Shown piece after piece: positions 1-11,966 of a stretch of DNA of 64,000 bases. Under the pieces are notes generated by a model, which made no database searches, was not told where the DNA came from, and saw only the letters and a program-made list of their open reading frames with translations. The stretch is from Cladosporium sp. IMV 00045. Lineage: Eukaryota > Ascomycota > Dothideomycetes > Cladosporiales > Cladosporiaceae. Made by a program: the position numbers and the translations under genes. Numbering within the stretch: the stretch's first letter is position 1; every line of letters begins with the position of its first letter. Location: contig MSJI02000096.1 in assembly GCA_001931905.2 (NCBI GenBank), forward strand, positions 1 through 64,000, written 5' to 3'.

Positions 1-486
1 GGCAACAGCGGTCCCCCCAGCGCCCAGAACCTCGACTCTGACCACAAGACCATCGAGACCCCTGCCTCTGCCAACGGCGGCATGAGCTACGGATCCTCTG
101 GCTCCAGCTCCGGCTCCGACGACTCCAGCTCCAACAACGAGCAGTCTTCTTCCTCCAACTCCGCCGACGACTACAAGAAGAAGGAGGTCAAGGCCCCCTC
201 CTACGACAACAGCAACAACAACGACAACTCTCAGGAGGAGTCCGCCGCCCCCGCTCCCCAGCAGACCTCCGCCCCTGCCCCTGAGCAGTACAAGCCCTCC
301 AGCAAGAAGGCCGAGGCCCCCGCCACCACCCTCGTCACCAAGGCCAAGACCCAGGACAACGTCGTCTACGAGACCGTCTACGAGACCGTCAACGCCTACG
401 CGACCGTGACCGACGTCGCGTACGCCACCGAGACCGTCCAGGCCTACCGCCGCCACGCCCACCCCAGGCACGCCGCCGCCCACTAA
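1..486 (+). CDS. Low-complexity Ser/Pro/Asn-rich protein, 5' truncated
   Basis: The reading frame is open from the first base of the window to TAA at 484-486, giving 161 visible codons; the start lies upstream. The visible part is Ser/Asn/Asp-rich, then Lys/Glu and Ala/Pro-rich. It then has short repeats of the type VYETVYETV and YATVTDVAYATETV, and a His/Arg-rich end (RRHAHPRHAAAH). No catalytic domain is visible. Nearly every codon ends in C, which in fungi usually marks strong expression. Such composition is common in secreted or wall-associated fungal proteins, but without the N-terminus I cannot show a signal peptide. I do not recognise the family. Confidence 0.75.
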   Translation, partial: GNSGPPSAQNLDSDHKTIETPASANGGMSYGSSGSSSGSDDSSSNNEQSSSSNSADDYKKKEVKAPSYDNSNNNDNSQEESAAPAPQQTSAPAPEQYKPSSKKAEAPATTLVTKAKTQDNVVYETVYETVNAYATVTDVAYATETVQAYRRHAHPRHAAAH

Positions 487-1267
487 ACCCGACACTTGAA
501 GGCAAGTTAGTGGAAGCAAAGCGCCGCAACAACGCCACGATGGCACGAAACTTTTTATCACATTTTTCGTATCTTTCTTCTCTATTCCGCGCTAGCGAGC
601 AACAAGTACACGAAGCGAGCGCGGAGCTTTTGGGGCAGGGCTTCATGAGCGATTCTAGACAATTGCGCATGATGGGTTAGACGGGCTTCTCATTCTTCAT
701 CATCGCAATCTGCGGGAGGGTTTTACAACAGCATTGGGTGTTTTGGCATTTGGAAATGGTTCTTTTTTCTTGGTTTTCGGCGGACGATGGCGAGCCCCGT
801 CTTTGAGCAGTTTGCTGGTTCTTTACTGCCGCTGATTACTTGATCTGCCAAAATTCTCATGTATAACCTGACACAATATTTCGACACAATCAAATTCCAG
901 ACGTTTTTGTCATTTGTCTGCTGGCATGTTTTCACGTTTCTCGCGTGTTTCTGTCTTGATGTGTTTTGACCTGAGTTGATCGTATCAATGCAAATCACTC
1001 TGCTTTCTAGGTCGTGCGAGTGCATTGCATCGAAGTGCGTGCATCAAGGTAATGACGTGATAATGCCTCCTTCGTCTGAGAAAAACGCGAGCCAAGGCCA
1101 ACATCCCGGTCAGATGGTCCCGCCTCTGTACTACCACTACACCACATATACCACAACTCTCAACGTGCTGCAAACAGTGATTGCCATCATCTATATTCTA
1201 GGTCTATGTAATCTATCTCTATCTCACCATCTCACCAACCCCCCTCCCCCCTCTGATGCACCCACCC
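487..1267. other. Convergent intergenic region
   Basis: This stretch lies between the 3' ends of two convergent genes, the truncated protein on + and the monooxygenase on -. It is partly AT-rich and ends in a C/T-rich stretch near 1215-1330. Short open frames here have no recognisable domain. It probably holds two 3' UTRs; I see no gene. Confidence 0.6.
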
Positions 1268-2953
1268 TCACAACCTCGCCAAATACTCCCTCACATTCCT
1301 CCCCCTCTCCTTCGCCTCCGCATTCGCAGCTTTCCACATTGCAATGCGCCTCTGATGGCCCTGCATGAAAACAGGCACCCACGCCGGATCAAACTTCGGC
1401 AGCCTGCGCCCCGGCTGACCTGGTCCCGGCTCGCCGGCGAGTTTTCTCACCGTCTCGAAGTACTCTTCGAATTTGGGGTGCAAGGCCGTGAAAGGCACGC
1501 TGTCGCCTTTCTCCTTGATCCTGCTCGCTTCCCAGGCTTTCTGCTCTTCGAGTGGTGGGAGTTGCGCGCGCCCGGCGAGGACGCGCGCGGCGAGCACGGC
1601 TTGCCATTCGAACACTTTGAGGGTTAGGCCGGCGGCGACCTGGTTTGGCGTTAGTGCTAGTGCTGGGATGGTTGGTTTGTGATGTTGATGTGTGAGAGCT
1701 TACAGCGCCGACGAAAGCGAGAGACGGATCGCCTTGGTGGAAGATATGCTGGTACAGATCGGGGACGCGGTTGTTGCGGATCGGGATGTTTTTGAGGAAC
1801 GGCAGGGTCCACGAGTATCCTGTGCCGACGATGATGTGGTCTACGTCGTCGACGGAAGTGCCGTCAACAAAGTGGACGGTCCTATCGACCACTTTCGAGA
1901 TTGAGGGTTTCTGGTCAATGTCTGGGTGTTGGAATGCGTGGTCTCCAAAGTACATCTGTGGGCGATGGCCTTTGACGACGGATATGACGGGCGATTTCGC
2001 CACGCCGAGGAGGTCTACCGAAGTGTCGGCGCCGGAGCTGGTATTGTCAGTTGGTCGTCACTTTTACTTGACGATTGACATGACTTACACTGATGCGCCA
2101 ACTACGACGACCCTCTTCGATGTGTTAGCCGTGAGCAGAATTTGAAGAAGGGCGAGATCATCACTCACCTTGTTTCTGAAAGCATCACGACCCCGATATG
2201 CTTTAGTGTGCATAACACTGCCCGGATACTTGCGAGCAAAATCATCAAGGCCCTCGATCTTCGGGATATACGGCACAGTATAGTGACCATTAGCGACGAC
2301 GACAGCATCGAAATGCTCTTTCCACCAATAATCAGTCTTCTCGCCACCCTTCCGCAGCACAACTTCCCATTCACCGTTGACTTTAGTGACGCTTTCGACG
2401 GTGGTATTGTACGACACGAAATCCTGGTAGCCGTTGCGATTCACCAGCCCTTCGATGTACCTTTGGATAGTCGCCCAGGGTCTGAAAGGGGTGTCCATGC
2501 CGTGACGTGCGATTGAAATCGCACTCCGCTCGACGGGAATGGGCTCTTGCGAGAACTCCATCACGGAAGCATCAACGTTCGTTTCTAGGTAGGGGTAGAC
2601 GCTCGTTTCGGTGAAATGCTCATTGCCTTCCTGTTTCGGGATTTGCGCGGGCAGTTGGTCCGGTATCTGTGATGGCGGGTCTACTGTGTCTCTGCTCGCC
2701 AGAAGGCTCGGTTTGGTGACGAATGGGTGAGGTTTCTGGTCCTGAATCCTGTAAGAATGAATATTCATGTCAGTAAATCATCACTGGCAATTGATTTGAA
2801 GTGGCAAACTGACCAACAACCTCCAGGCCTCTCCCTTCGCTCAAAAACGCGAATGACGTCGAAAGCCTGCTCTTGAGCAAATGCATCGATTGAAATGGCT
2901 CCTGCTGGTCCCAGGCCGATAATGGCGACACGTCGTTTTGGTTCGTTCACCAT
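1268..2953 (-). CDS. Flavin-containing monooxygenase (FMO family)
   Basis: Predicted to oxygenate a soft nucleophile or a ketone using FAD and NADPH. There are five exons: 2953-2814, 2748-2169, 2114-2089, 2037-1704 and 1639-1268. Introns are 65, 54, 51 and 64 nt, all GT-AG, and the frame closes to 483 aa. The N-terminal FAD site reads GLGPAG (about residues 13-18), followed by ERRERPGGCW at the first splice. The FMO fingerprint appears as YPGSVMHTKAY, the NADPH-binding Rossmann motif as VVVVGASVSGAD (split by intron 3), and the late motif as IIVGTGYSW. The start ATG at 2953 is only a few codons ahead of the FAD motif. It is divergent from an MFS carrier with 583 bp between the start codons, which suggests co-regulation. 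Substrate unknown. An N-hydroxylating or Baeyer-Villiger role cannot be separated by eye. Confidence 0.9.
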
Positions 2954-3536
2954 TATGACTCTTGTTCAATTGCTTCGCGACTGGCTGCGATTTTCTGCGT
3001 TTATGTTAGAATGAAACGCGGAAATTTGGCAGCTACGTCTACTCACCTCGGTGTAACGGACGAATAGTATGAAACGACACTCGCGACGTTGTCGTGGTCG
3101 ACATGGCGGGATCACGCCATTTGAGGCCATGTGTTATCGAACTTGGCGGTCGCAGACTTGAGCCGTCGTTTTTCCGAGAAAGTTTGTCTTTGAATCTGTC
3201 ACTTTGGATACGTAGAGCCTCAAAAGCTGTCCGACATACTTACTAAGATCTTACAAAACGAGTGACAAGGCGCCTGCCAATCGGATAATGGCTCCTTGGT
3301 CAATGAGACCGTGTTGATACATTATCCTGGACACACAAGCATATTGCTCTCGTCCAAGTAGCAATCCTCTGCGGTCATGCCAGTGGAAGCGACCCACAAC
3401 AGCCTTGACATCAGGTCTTGGTACGTCCAAAGAGGCATCAACAGCGAGCTGACGTGCTCATGCTACGAGGCATTCATATAGTTCGATCTGCCACGATCAG
3501 AACCATGTGCGGCGAGACTTAGAAGAAACAATCAAG
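2954..3536. promoter_or_regulatory. Shared promoter of FMO and MFS genes
   Basis: 583 bp between the two divergent start codons (2953 on - and 3537 on +). It contains a CCAAT box at 3277-3281 and a CGG-N13-CCG arrangement at 3047+100, that is 3147-3149 and 3163-3165, which could bind a Zn2Cys6 dimer. Both sites are motif matches only. The layout supports joint regulation of the two genes. Confidence 0.45.
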
Positions 3537-5381
3537 ATGACCACTGACGCTGAAAAATCGGGAACATCGCGGGAAACCCGAGTCGACGCCAGCCCAAAGG
3601 CCAGATCTGCCGGTTTTGACAAGAATCAGGATGACGGACCAGTCGATTGGAGTTCGGAGGCAGAGCGTCGAGCGATTCGCAAGGTCGATTTCTCAGTGCT
3701 TCCCTTGCTATTCCTCGGTCTGTTGGTCTTTCAGTTAGATCGAATGAACGGTAATTGTTCTCAAATGCACTACGCGATGACCACTGCGTCGCCCCACGGC
3801 CAAGAACACCATCTGACGATTGCATAGTGAGTGGTCAACTTCGTCTTTGATCTACACCATATGAGACACTTTCCTGCATTGCGAGCTGGTTTCGTTTATT
3901 GATTATCCCCCTGCTCCTCGACAAAGTTTAGCACGATCACCGGGTCATAACGACAGATGTCTGACAAGATTTCCAGCTCGCAAGTGCCCTCACCGGCGGC
4001 TTCAACGACGACATTAGCATCGATCAGTCGACGGTCAATCTCGGAAATCAGATGATGTTTCTCGGAACCGTGGTGCTTGAGATACCCTTCAACATGATCC
4101 TTCAAAAGCTAGGCCCTCGAAAGTGGATATCCATGCAAGTTTTCATATTTGGCTTGATAGCTACGATGCAAGTCTTCGTCCGGAATCGCAATGGCTTCCT
4201 CGTAGTGAAAAGTTTTCTCGGTCTCGCCGAAGCAGGCTATATCCCAGGAAGCTGTTATACCCTCTCCACATGGTATAACAAGAAAGAGCTCGCTAAGCGT
4301 GTGGCAATCTTCTTTTTTGGCATGTTTGGTGGGAATGCCCTTTCGCCTATTTTGGCCTCGGGAATCCTCCAGCTCGATGGCGCGCAGGGCTTGAGAGGTT
4401 GGCAATGGCTGTTCATGCTGGAGGGATGCTTTACGATGGCCGTGGCTATCCTTCTCCTCGCTCTACTTCCTGGATCTCCAGATCAACCTCGACCACTGCT
4501 GTCCCCAGGGATCATCAGGTTTACCGAAAACGATCAACAAGTTTTGCTGGCTCGTCTCGCAAAAGACGACTCTCACAAGCAAGGTGGTGCTCAAGGCTTG
4601 CAGATACCCTGGGAACTCGTCCGCCAGACTATTTTCCACTACAAGCGGTGGCCTTCGCTGTTCTCTACTTTCTGCGTATTCGCAACGTGGAGTCCCCTCA
4701 CTACCTACACCCCATCGATATACGTGTGAGTTGCCGCGACCTCGCCCACCTCCAGCTGCGCCAACTGACCACCTTCCAAGGGATCTCGGCTTTAATCGTA
4801 CAGCTGCCAATGCTCTCGCGACAGTGGGCGGCGCTCTCGCTCTCGTCGTTGTCTTCTTCTTCGCCTGGCTCAGCGATCGCACCAACAAGCGTGGATTCTG
4901 TGTCATGGGAGCCCAGATATCCTATCTCATCACCATTATCGTCGCACGCCAGACGCAACCGCAAGTTGGCCCATGGAGTCGCTGGGGTCTTTGGACGGCA
5001 GTCAACGCCTTCGCCGCGGGCTACCATCCCATTCACAACACTTGTAAGTCTGCCCATGGCCAACTTGCCGCATCTCACGTACTGATACCGGCTCGCGCAG
5101 GGGTCCAATTGAACTGCACCGATCCTCGCGAGCGCTCTCTTTCCATCGCCATGTGGGTCATGTTTGCGATCTCTGGGCTAATGGTAGGAGCGCAATTGTT
5201 CCAAGGCCCGGATGCTCCGCAATACAACAACGGCTTACTGTACATGATGGGGCTGGTTATCGCAGGATTCGTGCTCGCGGCGGTGCAGGAGATGGTTTAC
5301 CTGATTCACAACAAGCGCGTCAGAGAGGGAAAGGGAAGAGCTATCCATGGCGAAGCCGAGCCGAGAATCTATGTCCCGTAG
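3537..5381 (+). CDS. MFS anion transporter, DAL5/TNA1-like, with a doubtful first junction
   Basis: Major-facilitator carrier of the fungal allantoate/nicotinate type, expected in the plasma membrane and importing an organic acid. Exon 1 is 3537-3750. Later exons are about 3977-4725, 4781-5043 and 5101-5381, and their junctions (55- and 57-nt introns) close perfectly. Hallmarks are LVFQLDRMN at the end of TM1, GNQMMFLGTVVLEIPFNM, GPRKW, AEAGYIPG and GFNRTAANALATVGG. The first junction is odd. The donor at 3751 leaves one extra base relative to the best acceptor at 3976, so the expected N-LASAL join is out of frame. An acceptor at 3968 restores frame but inserts Asp-Phe-Gln and makes an intron of about 218 nt. 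Either that splice is used or a 1-bp indel or assembly error breaks the gene. Start ATG 3537 precedes a hydrophilic tail of about 45 aa. Confidence 0.8.
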
Positions 5382-5795
5382 TTGAAAATGGTGGAGTCGT
5401 ATGCAAGTCATAGCTGGCATCTTTATCGTCCGAACCATAGTTGGAAGCCATGCTGATACCTTGGCCATATTATACTATTCTGGACAGCTTTGCAAATTCG
5501 ATCATTCGAAAAATTGTTCCACAGAACAGTTGTTGAAACACATGATGTTCCGAGGGGGCCGTTTCCGCCGATCAAACGCGGTGTGGGAAGGCTCGGCCAC
5601 ACATTTGGTGGTGCCACCGCATCACCACAACACCTTCTCTCTGTCCAACACACCTGCGTCGTGGCAACCTGAAACTTGATTTCCCGCATTCCGCCAGAGG
5701 TGCACTAACGAGATAGACACAGACCTCAGTGCACACTTCTCCCGCACTGCGATGAGTTATCGTGCAACCATACTGGCAATCGAGCGCGAAAAAAG
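5382..5795. other. Intergenic region and kinase 5' leader
   Basis: 414 bp between the MFS stop and the chosen kinase start. It holds an upstream ATG at 5752, discussed under the kinase. No other gene or clear motif is seen. Confidence 0.5.
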
Positions 5796-8700
5796 ATGGA
5801 CCAAGAGCGAGATCGACGTCGGGAACGCGAATTCTACACGTGAACACCTGACCCACATCCACCACATTCATACCTACACACTGTTAAGCTCAAAAGTACT
5901 GATTCAAAACAATACTAGATACTACGATGCCTACCGCGCCCTCACCAACACCGACCCACCCTTCACAAACCTCTTCGACGCCGAAGCCGCAGCTCGCCAC
6001 GAGCCCAAACTCGCCCCGGATCCCACGCTGACGGCTTTCTGCCAACTGGGAGCTCTACGCACGCAAGCCGACCGGTGCATGGTGTTTTTCTTCGACCAGA
6101 CGAACGGTTACGTGCTCGCCGAATCGACGCAGTCGCATCACAGTGGCCACGCGGGCGATTTGTGGTTGGGGTGCACGATCATCCCTCGCGGACTCTCGGT
6201 GTGCGAACATACGGTCAACATCCCGGAAGCTAATAAGGGGTCGAATCAATTCTTCGACAATGCGGGCGATATTCATATCATTAATGATCTGGCTGAGGAT
6301 GCGAGGTTTCGCGATCGACCGTATGTTCATCAGAGACCTAATGCCCGGTTCTATGCCGGAGTACCCATCAAAACCCCAGGTGGGGCGAATATAGGTGCCT
6401 TTTGCGTGCTTGATGTGAAACCACGACCTGGCCTCGCTGATGAAGACGTCGATTTCCTCAAGCATATGGGATCACTGGTGATGAACCATCTGGACCATCT
6501 TCGAACTAGTGCGGAGTATGGCCGTGGAGCGAGGATGCTGGAAGGTCTTGGAATTATCACCCGACACGAGGAGACTGCAACTGCAGTGTGCAGCAACATT
6601 CGACAAGGGGAATCTCAAGAGTCCACGACGATCAGCTCAATCAAGCAGTCCGAGGTCACGGAAACTCATGCCGAACTGCTGTCGGAATATGCGTCTGATC
6701 ACGCGCCAGAGCGAGGCCATCGGCCTAGAAGGAGGAGAGCGTTATACAAGAGCCAAGTGGCACGCTCATCCTCCATAACTCAAAGCAGCGCCAAAGTACA
6801 GTCAACGCGCGAGACTGCACCTCCTACGATTCCGGTAGAGCCAGCGAAGGGCCACAAGCAAGCTTCCACATGGTACTCGAACGAGCATGAATCGTCACAA
6901 AAACCTCTCGATCGCCAAATCAAAGAAAGCTTCCAAACAGCGAGTTGCCTCCTCCTCGACGCCGTCAAAAGCGACGGCGTCGCTTTCCTCGATGCAACAA
7001 GCTCCCGGGCCTCCACCAGCTCTTTCGCGAACCGTCGCTTCACGGGCATGGAAAACACCTCGGCCACCGAAGACTCCGACGGCCCAGCCGCACACGCCGT
7101 GGTGCGTGATCACACTCCCATAGACCACGCCGTCGACTGCGAAATCCTAGGTCATTCCGAAGTTGAAGACTCTGAATCAAGTACTGTCTTCAACAACCTT
7201 CTCACCGAGCGCCTTCTGAAGACCCTGATGCGCCGATACCCGCAGGGTAAAACATGGACATTCGACGCACACGGGGAGGAATCCACCGATGATCTCCTTG
7301 AGGGCTTCATCGACAACCCACCCAGCGGTGGGATCATCAAGCCTCCCGATACTACGCACAATCAAGTGTCGTCGAGAGACGCAGCCCGCCTTCTCAAGCT
7401 GTTCCACTGCAAAGACTCCTCCTCCATTCGCACAATTTGCTTCGCGCCCATGTGGGATCCAGTAAGAGAGCGCTGGTACGCGGCAGTCCTGACATGGTCC
7501 AAATCCGCACGCCACGGCTTCTCGCGAAACAACGAGCTGAGCTACCTTCGCGCCTTCTGCGACGTGACGATGGCAGACGTGCTGCGAATCGAAGCGAAAC
7601 ACGAAGCAAGAGCGAAATCGAGCCTGATCTCTTCCGTTTCGCACGAGCTTCGTTCGCCACTGCACGGCATTCTGGGAAGCGTCGACTTACTCAAAAGTAA
7701 CGGAGCGTTTGACTTGAGTCTCATCGAGCAGATCCAAAAGTGCAGCCTCAACCTCGTAGACGTGATCGACCATCTTCTCGACTTCGCGCAGATCAACAGC
7801 AAAGCGCCGAGAAGCAAACGCTCGCTTGCGAAAAGTCCTCTCACCAGCAAGGCTTGCTCCCGCATACCCCTGGCACGCACGACCGAGGAGATCGTTGATG
7901 CGGTTTACTATGCCCACAACTTCACGAACCGCGACCGGAGTCACGCGCACGTTGATCTGATCGTGGACCTTGCGCCGGCGTCTGCGACGGAATGCCTCAT
8001 TTCTGTCGGAGCGTGGAAACGGCTGTGCACGAATATCGTCAACAATGCCTTAAAATACACCCACGAAGGCCACGTCAAAGTAGACCTCGACGTTGAACAG
8101 CGTGAAGGCGGCGGGGTTTACGCAACGCTCACGGTCGCAGACAAGGGTGTTGGCATGAGTCCGGAGTTTCTCAAGACTCGCCTCTTCGAATCTTTCGCTC
8201 AGGAAGATTCCCTCGCAACAGGCACCGGGTTGGGCATGAGTCTTGTCGCTCAGCTGATCAAAGACTTCCGCGGCACGATTGAAGTGCAAAGCGAGAAAGG
8301 CGAGGGGACTACCATGACTCTGACGATTCCTCTTGAAGTTGATTCGAGGGGCCTGGAAGCGGAATTTAGCACTGACATCGCCTACCATGGTTGCCGCATT
8401 GGCTTTATGGAGCAATCAGGGATTGCACCAGATTCCAAGTCAAGTAGCAGTCGAACAATGTTGATCGACACTGCGAAGAACACGCTTCGGAACATTGGCG
8501 CCACTATCTGCGCAGAGGCTGATGCTGACATGGTCGCCGTAATGGAAGAAGATCTGGACCGCTTATTGGGTGATCAGCAAACTATGGACGAGCGACGCTT
8601 GCTGGTACTCTGCAGATCATTTGCATCTGCAGCGCGGGAGCGCGATAAGTATCAGCTCAAAAACGCACGTTTTGTGCCCCAGCCATATGGGCCCGAGAGG

Positions 8701-9581
8701 CTTTCCGCGGCCGTTCGATCCCTTTCCAAAAGTGTCAGGAATGACAGTGTCCAAGGGTCGCGAAGAGCATCTGGGGAGCAAGGGAAGTCAAATAAACCAC
8801 CACGAACGTTTCCTCTCGAAGACGATGCATCGTACCAGACGTCTGCGCTCTCCTCTCCACCATTCGATCTGGGACTTGGGAATCTCACTTTGAGTGGAAT
8901 TGCTGACACTGCTTCGACTGTCGACTCGTCGATTACCAAACGACCGGAAGTTCCGTCACGAGATGTCTTCAAAGACACGCAAGGCGGCGCAAGTAAGGAG
9001 GGAAGCTCGGCTCTTAAGCGAAGAAGTCTTTCAGAGCAGCAGCATGCAGGCCAACCGGCGCAGCGTAGCGAATTACCTCTCCTGTTGCTTGTTGACGACA
9101 ATGTAAGTGTTGGAAAGAATCAAAAGACTCCAGTATACTAACCTAACGGTAGCCGATCAATCTGAAGCTTCTCACACTGGTTGCCGACCGTAATCGGTTC
9201 CCTCGGCTCATCGCCGCAAACGGCCAAGAAGCCGTAGAAGCCTACAAATCTTCCGTCGAAGAAGGCCAGCAAGTCCGCATCGACGAAGGAACGTCTCTGA
9301 ACCCTGCCAGCGTGAAACGCAAACCAAGCATCGTTCTCCTTGACCTCAACATGCCAGTCATGGATGGCTTCGAAGCCGCGCGGCAGATCCGTCAGCTCGA
9401 GAAGCAAACGGGCGCCTTGCCGGCCGTGATCATCGCCATCACTGGTCTTGGAGACGATGTCGCGAGAGCCAGGGCATATGAACATGGCTTCAATTTGTTT
9501 TTGTCCAAGCCTGTCCGCCCTCAGGATCTTACTGATATGCTTAACTCTATCGTTCCGTTCGCACCGACAATGGATGATTAG
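5796..9581 (+). CDS. Hybrid histidine kinase with GAF sensor
   Basis: Two-component phosphorelay sensor of 1218 aa in three exons: 5796-5839, 5919-9102 and 9153-9581 (introns 79 and 50 nt; the second has a TACTAAC branch site). Order: a GAF-type sensor (about residues 60-230), a long variable linker, then a HisKA domain with SVSHELRSPLHG (phospho-His about H590). The HATPase follows, with N-box NNALKYT near 723, DKGVGMS and TGTGLGMSL near 782. A C-terminal receiver has acidic DDN at about 1074-1076, the phospho-acceptor Asp in LLDLNMPVMDG (about D1140) and the conserved Lys in LSKPV (about K1195). All key residues are present, so it should be active. I chose ATG 5796 because splicing joins an ERDRRREREFY start, usual for fungal kinases of this type, to YYDAYRALTNTD. 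ATG 5752 reads in frame through the retained intron and is an alternative. The output is presumably the Ypd1 phosphotransfer pathway. Confidence 0.93.
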
Positions 9582-11690
9582 GAAGGCCGTGGTATGGGCA
9601 GATTCGAGGGTGTTGAAAGGCGCGCGTCACGCGTTTTGGTGATGCTTGTTCTACTAGGCACGGCTCTGCCTTCTCTTCTCCTGATTGTTTGTATTACTGC
9701 TCTTGGAATGCTTGTTTGTGACACAACGACGGAAACATGTTTTTCTCTGCTAGCTGATTTACAAGAACGAGTATTCTTGAGCACTCCGAGTCCTTTTTCC
9801 AAGTCCGAGTCGAGGAATCGGAGAGGTAAACTGTGATTTCTGTGAGGCACGAGTGCCTAGTTGTTGGGCATAGCTTGAGGGCAGGGCGAGAACAAACACT
9901 CAGCGAGGCAAGCGCAATGATTGCAAGGCCTTGCATCATGTCATACCATCATGGCACGAAAACTCCAATGTCACGATGACATCCAGGCCTTTCTTTTTTG
10001 GTGCCAATCCAGCTATCAAGTGACGATCAAGACCTTTAAGCAGGCTTCGAAGACAGGCCGAAGATCATGCATTCCCAGGAATCCAAGAGATTGGCTGATC
10101 TTCGCGAGCGAGGTGATCCAGAAGCAGGGTCAGAGGTGGTCTGTAGCAGATCTCATGTCCAATGGCGCCCAAAATGGAGACCTGCCGAGAGACCCTGCTT
10201 TTTCTGACGGCTTCCAGAAGGAAGAAACTGATGCATAGCAGACCTGTGGCGGTCGAGGCGGCCTTCCAAGTGGAGACCAGCCGTTCCTGTTGCAGTAGAG
10301 CTGCCTCCCTGCATTCGTCCTTGAGAGCGGCCTCGCCAACCGTTGCACCAGCCGATCATTAACGTCTAGGCCTGAATCATCAAGCCATTTTTTGCTTTTC
10401 TGACAGGCAAGAATGACGCCGCGGGGCTGAACTGGTCGAGAAACCATGCCATCCGTGGTAAACGTGATCTTCGTACGGCATCGCACTGCCGCTGCCGCGG
10501 ACCAGCGCCCGATGTCTTGCCTTTGGCAAGGCTAGCAACAAACCAGCAACACCACGAGGGTTTGGCTTTGTTCAGAGAAGACCGTGGTATGGCAATCGCC
10601 TATTTCCCAACAAATACCAACAACGGCATCCTCCATGTCGAAGGAAGGCTGCCAAGTAGAGCGACAGTTTGGTGGAGTGGGTTTTTCGTTAAAGATTTCA
10701 ATGTATTGGAATTGTAATATTGAATAGCGTAGCACGTGGGCAGTTGAAGTATAGGCAAGAGTAGGTTTGACAGCAGAAGTCTGGGTGAGGTTGGTAGCGC
10801 AATCACAGCAAATCACCCTCCACTGGCCAATAGAGAATGTCGGTATCTCCGGTTAGGTCGAGCCGGATCATGGCCCGGTGTTGTAAGCTCGCGTACAGGC
10901 GATACAACGGTATTCGCAAGCCTGAGTAAAGGAGCGCGTGATTGGGTGGTTCAGGGCTTGCTTTTTCCAGATCTCAGGATGCATGTGAATGATCCAGGGC
11001 GAACGACTCGACGGCGCAGAAAGGCTGAACGAACTCGGTTCTTTCGCCTGGATGAGTTTTTACCAAGACGCCGGACTGCGATGTTGTGCCGCAAGTAAGA
11101 GACTGGGCGCGCATGGCGTTTGTTGGGTGGTGGAAGAGCGAGATGGCCGTGGGTGAAGTCGTAGATGAAGTCGGATTTGGTCGCACGTTGCGACGTCGCC
11201 GACTTTGATTGGTGAAATTCACGCTGTCACTTCTGCGCGTCCTCAGCCTTACTCTCCCTCGCCTCACGCTGCACATCAACCCGAGATACTTTCAGCCATT
11301 CACATAGTTGCTTGTATGTGAATTGACTGACTTCACTCACGATACTTTGGGAGCTTGGGAGATACTACGTACTGGAGAAAATACCTAGAATATCAGAATA
11401 CAGCTCTTTTCACGGACATCGACTTAAACATCGGACGACAAGCACTGCGAACCATTTCAAACCCGCCACGCACTATGTCCATTCACGGAAAAAGCCCCCA
11501 GATGGGTCTCGCTCCGCCATCGCCATTCTTATAACCAAGGGGCCAAGCGTTCACCCGTCGAATCATTGTCTTCGCTACTGGAAACCGAAGCACCCATCCA
11601 GGCCCTTTGCCCAGCGGCGTTGATTCCTTACGATTTGCTAGTGTGTTATCAATTCGGTTCCAATGCCATGGCGATTGCTTGGTCTGAAGA

Positions 11691-11726
11691 AACGTGGTCC
11701 AGGCGATTGGTTTGAGAGAACGTGGG
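11691..11726. promoter_or_regulatory. Paired AACGTGG sites upstream of the phosphate symporter
   Basis: AACGTGG at 11691-11697 and AACGTGGG at 11719-11726, about 240-275 bp before the start codon. The reverse complement, CCCACGTT, resembles the core bound by Pho4/NUC-1 bHLH phosphate regulators. Motif match only. Phosphate-starvation control is inferred from the gene downstream. Confidence 0.35.
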
Positions 11727-11804
11727 CAGGTAGTGGCATCTCGTTGAATCAATTTGCCCTGAAAACCTCGCACGCGAGGGCGTTGATGGTGTCGCGTGGG
11801 CTGA

Positions 11805-11811
11805 ATATAAG
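11805..11811 (+). promoter_or_regulatory. Possible TATA element of the phosphate symporter
   Basis: AATATAAG-like sequence about 156 bp before the ATG at 11967 and 80-110 bp after the AACGTGG pair. The position fits a fungal TATA box, but such short matches are frequent by chance. Confidence 0.3.
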
Positions 11812-11966
11812 ACATGCCTGCGAGAACCCCCCATGTCTGACAGTCGTTCTTCACCATCAACGCAACCTTCTCTGGATAGGATAGTTCTCTGGGAGCCCTT
11901 CAGCACTCACATATCAACCAAGTGCAACTTCGACCGGTCTCCCTCCACCGCAGGAGTTCCAGCACA

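Larger units (their letters stand above)
9582..11966. other. Gene-poor intergenic region, 2.4 kb
   Basis: No frame here has a recognisable domain, start context and intron structure together. The longest open frames, about 100-125 codons, look random. The right end is the phosphate symporter promoter, with the sites listed separately. No transposon remnant recognised. Confidence 0.5.
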
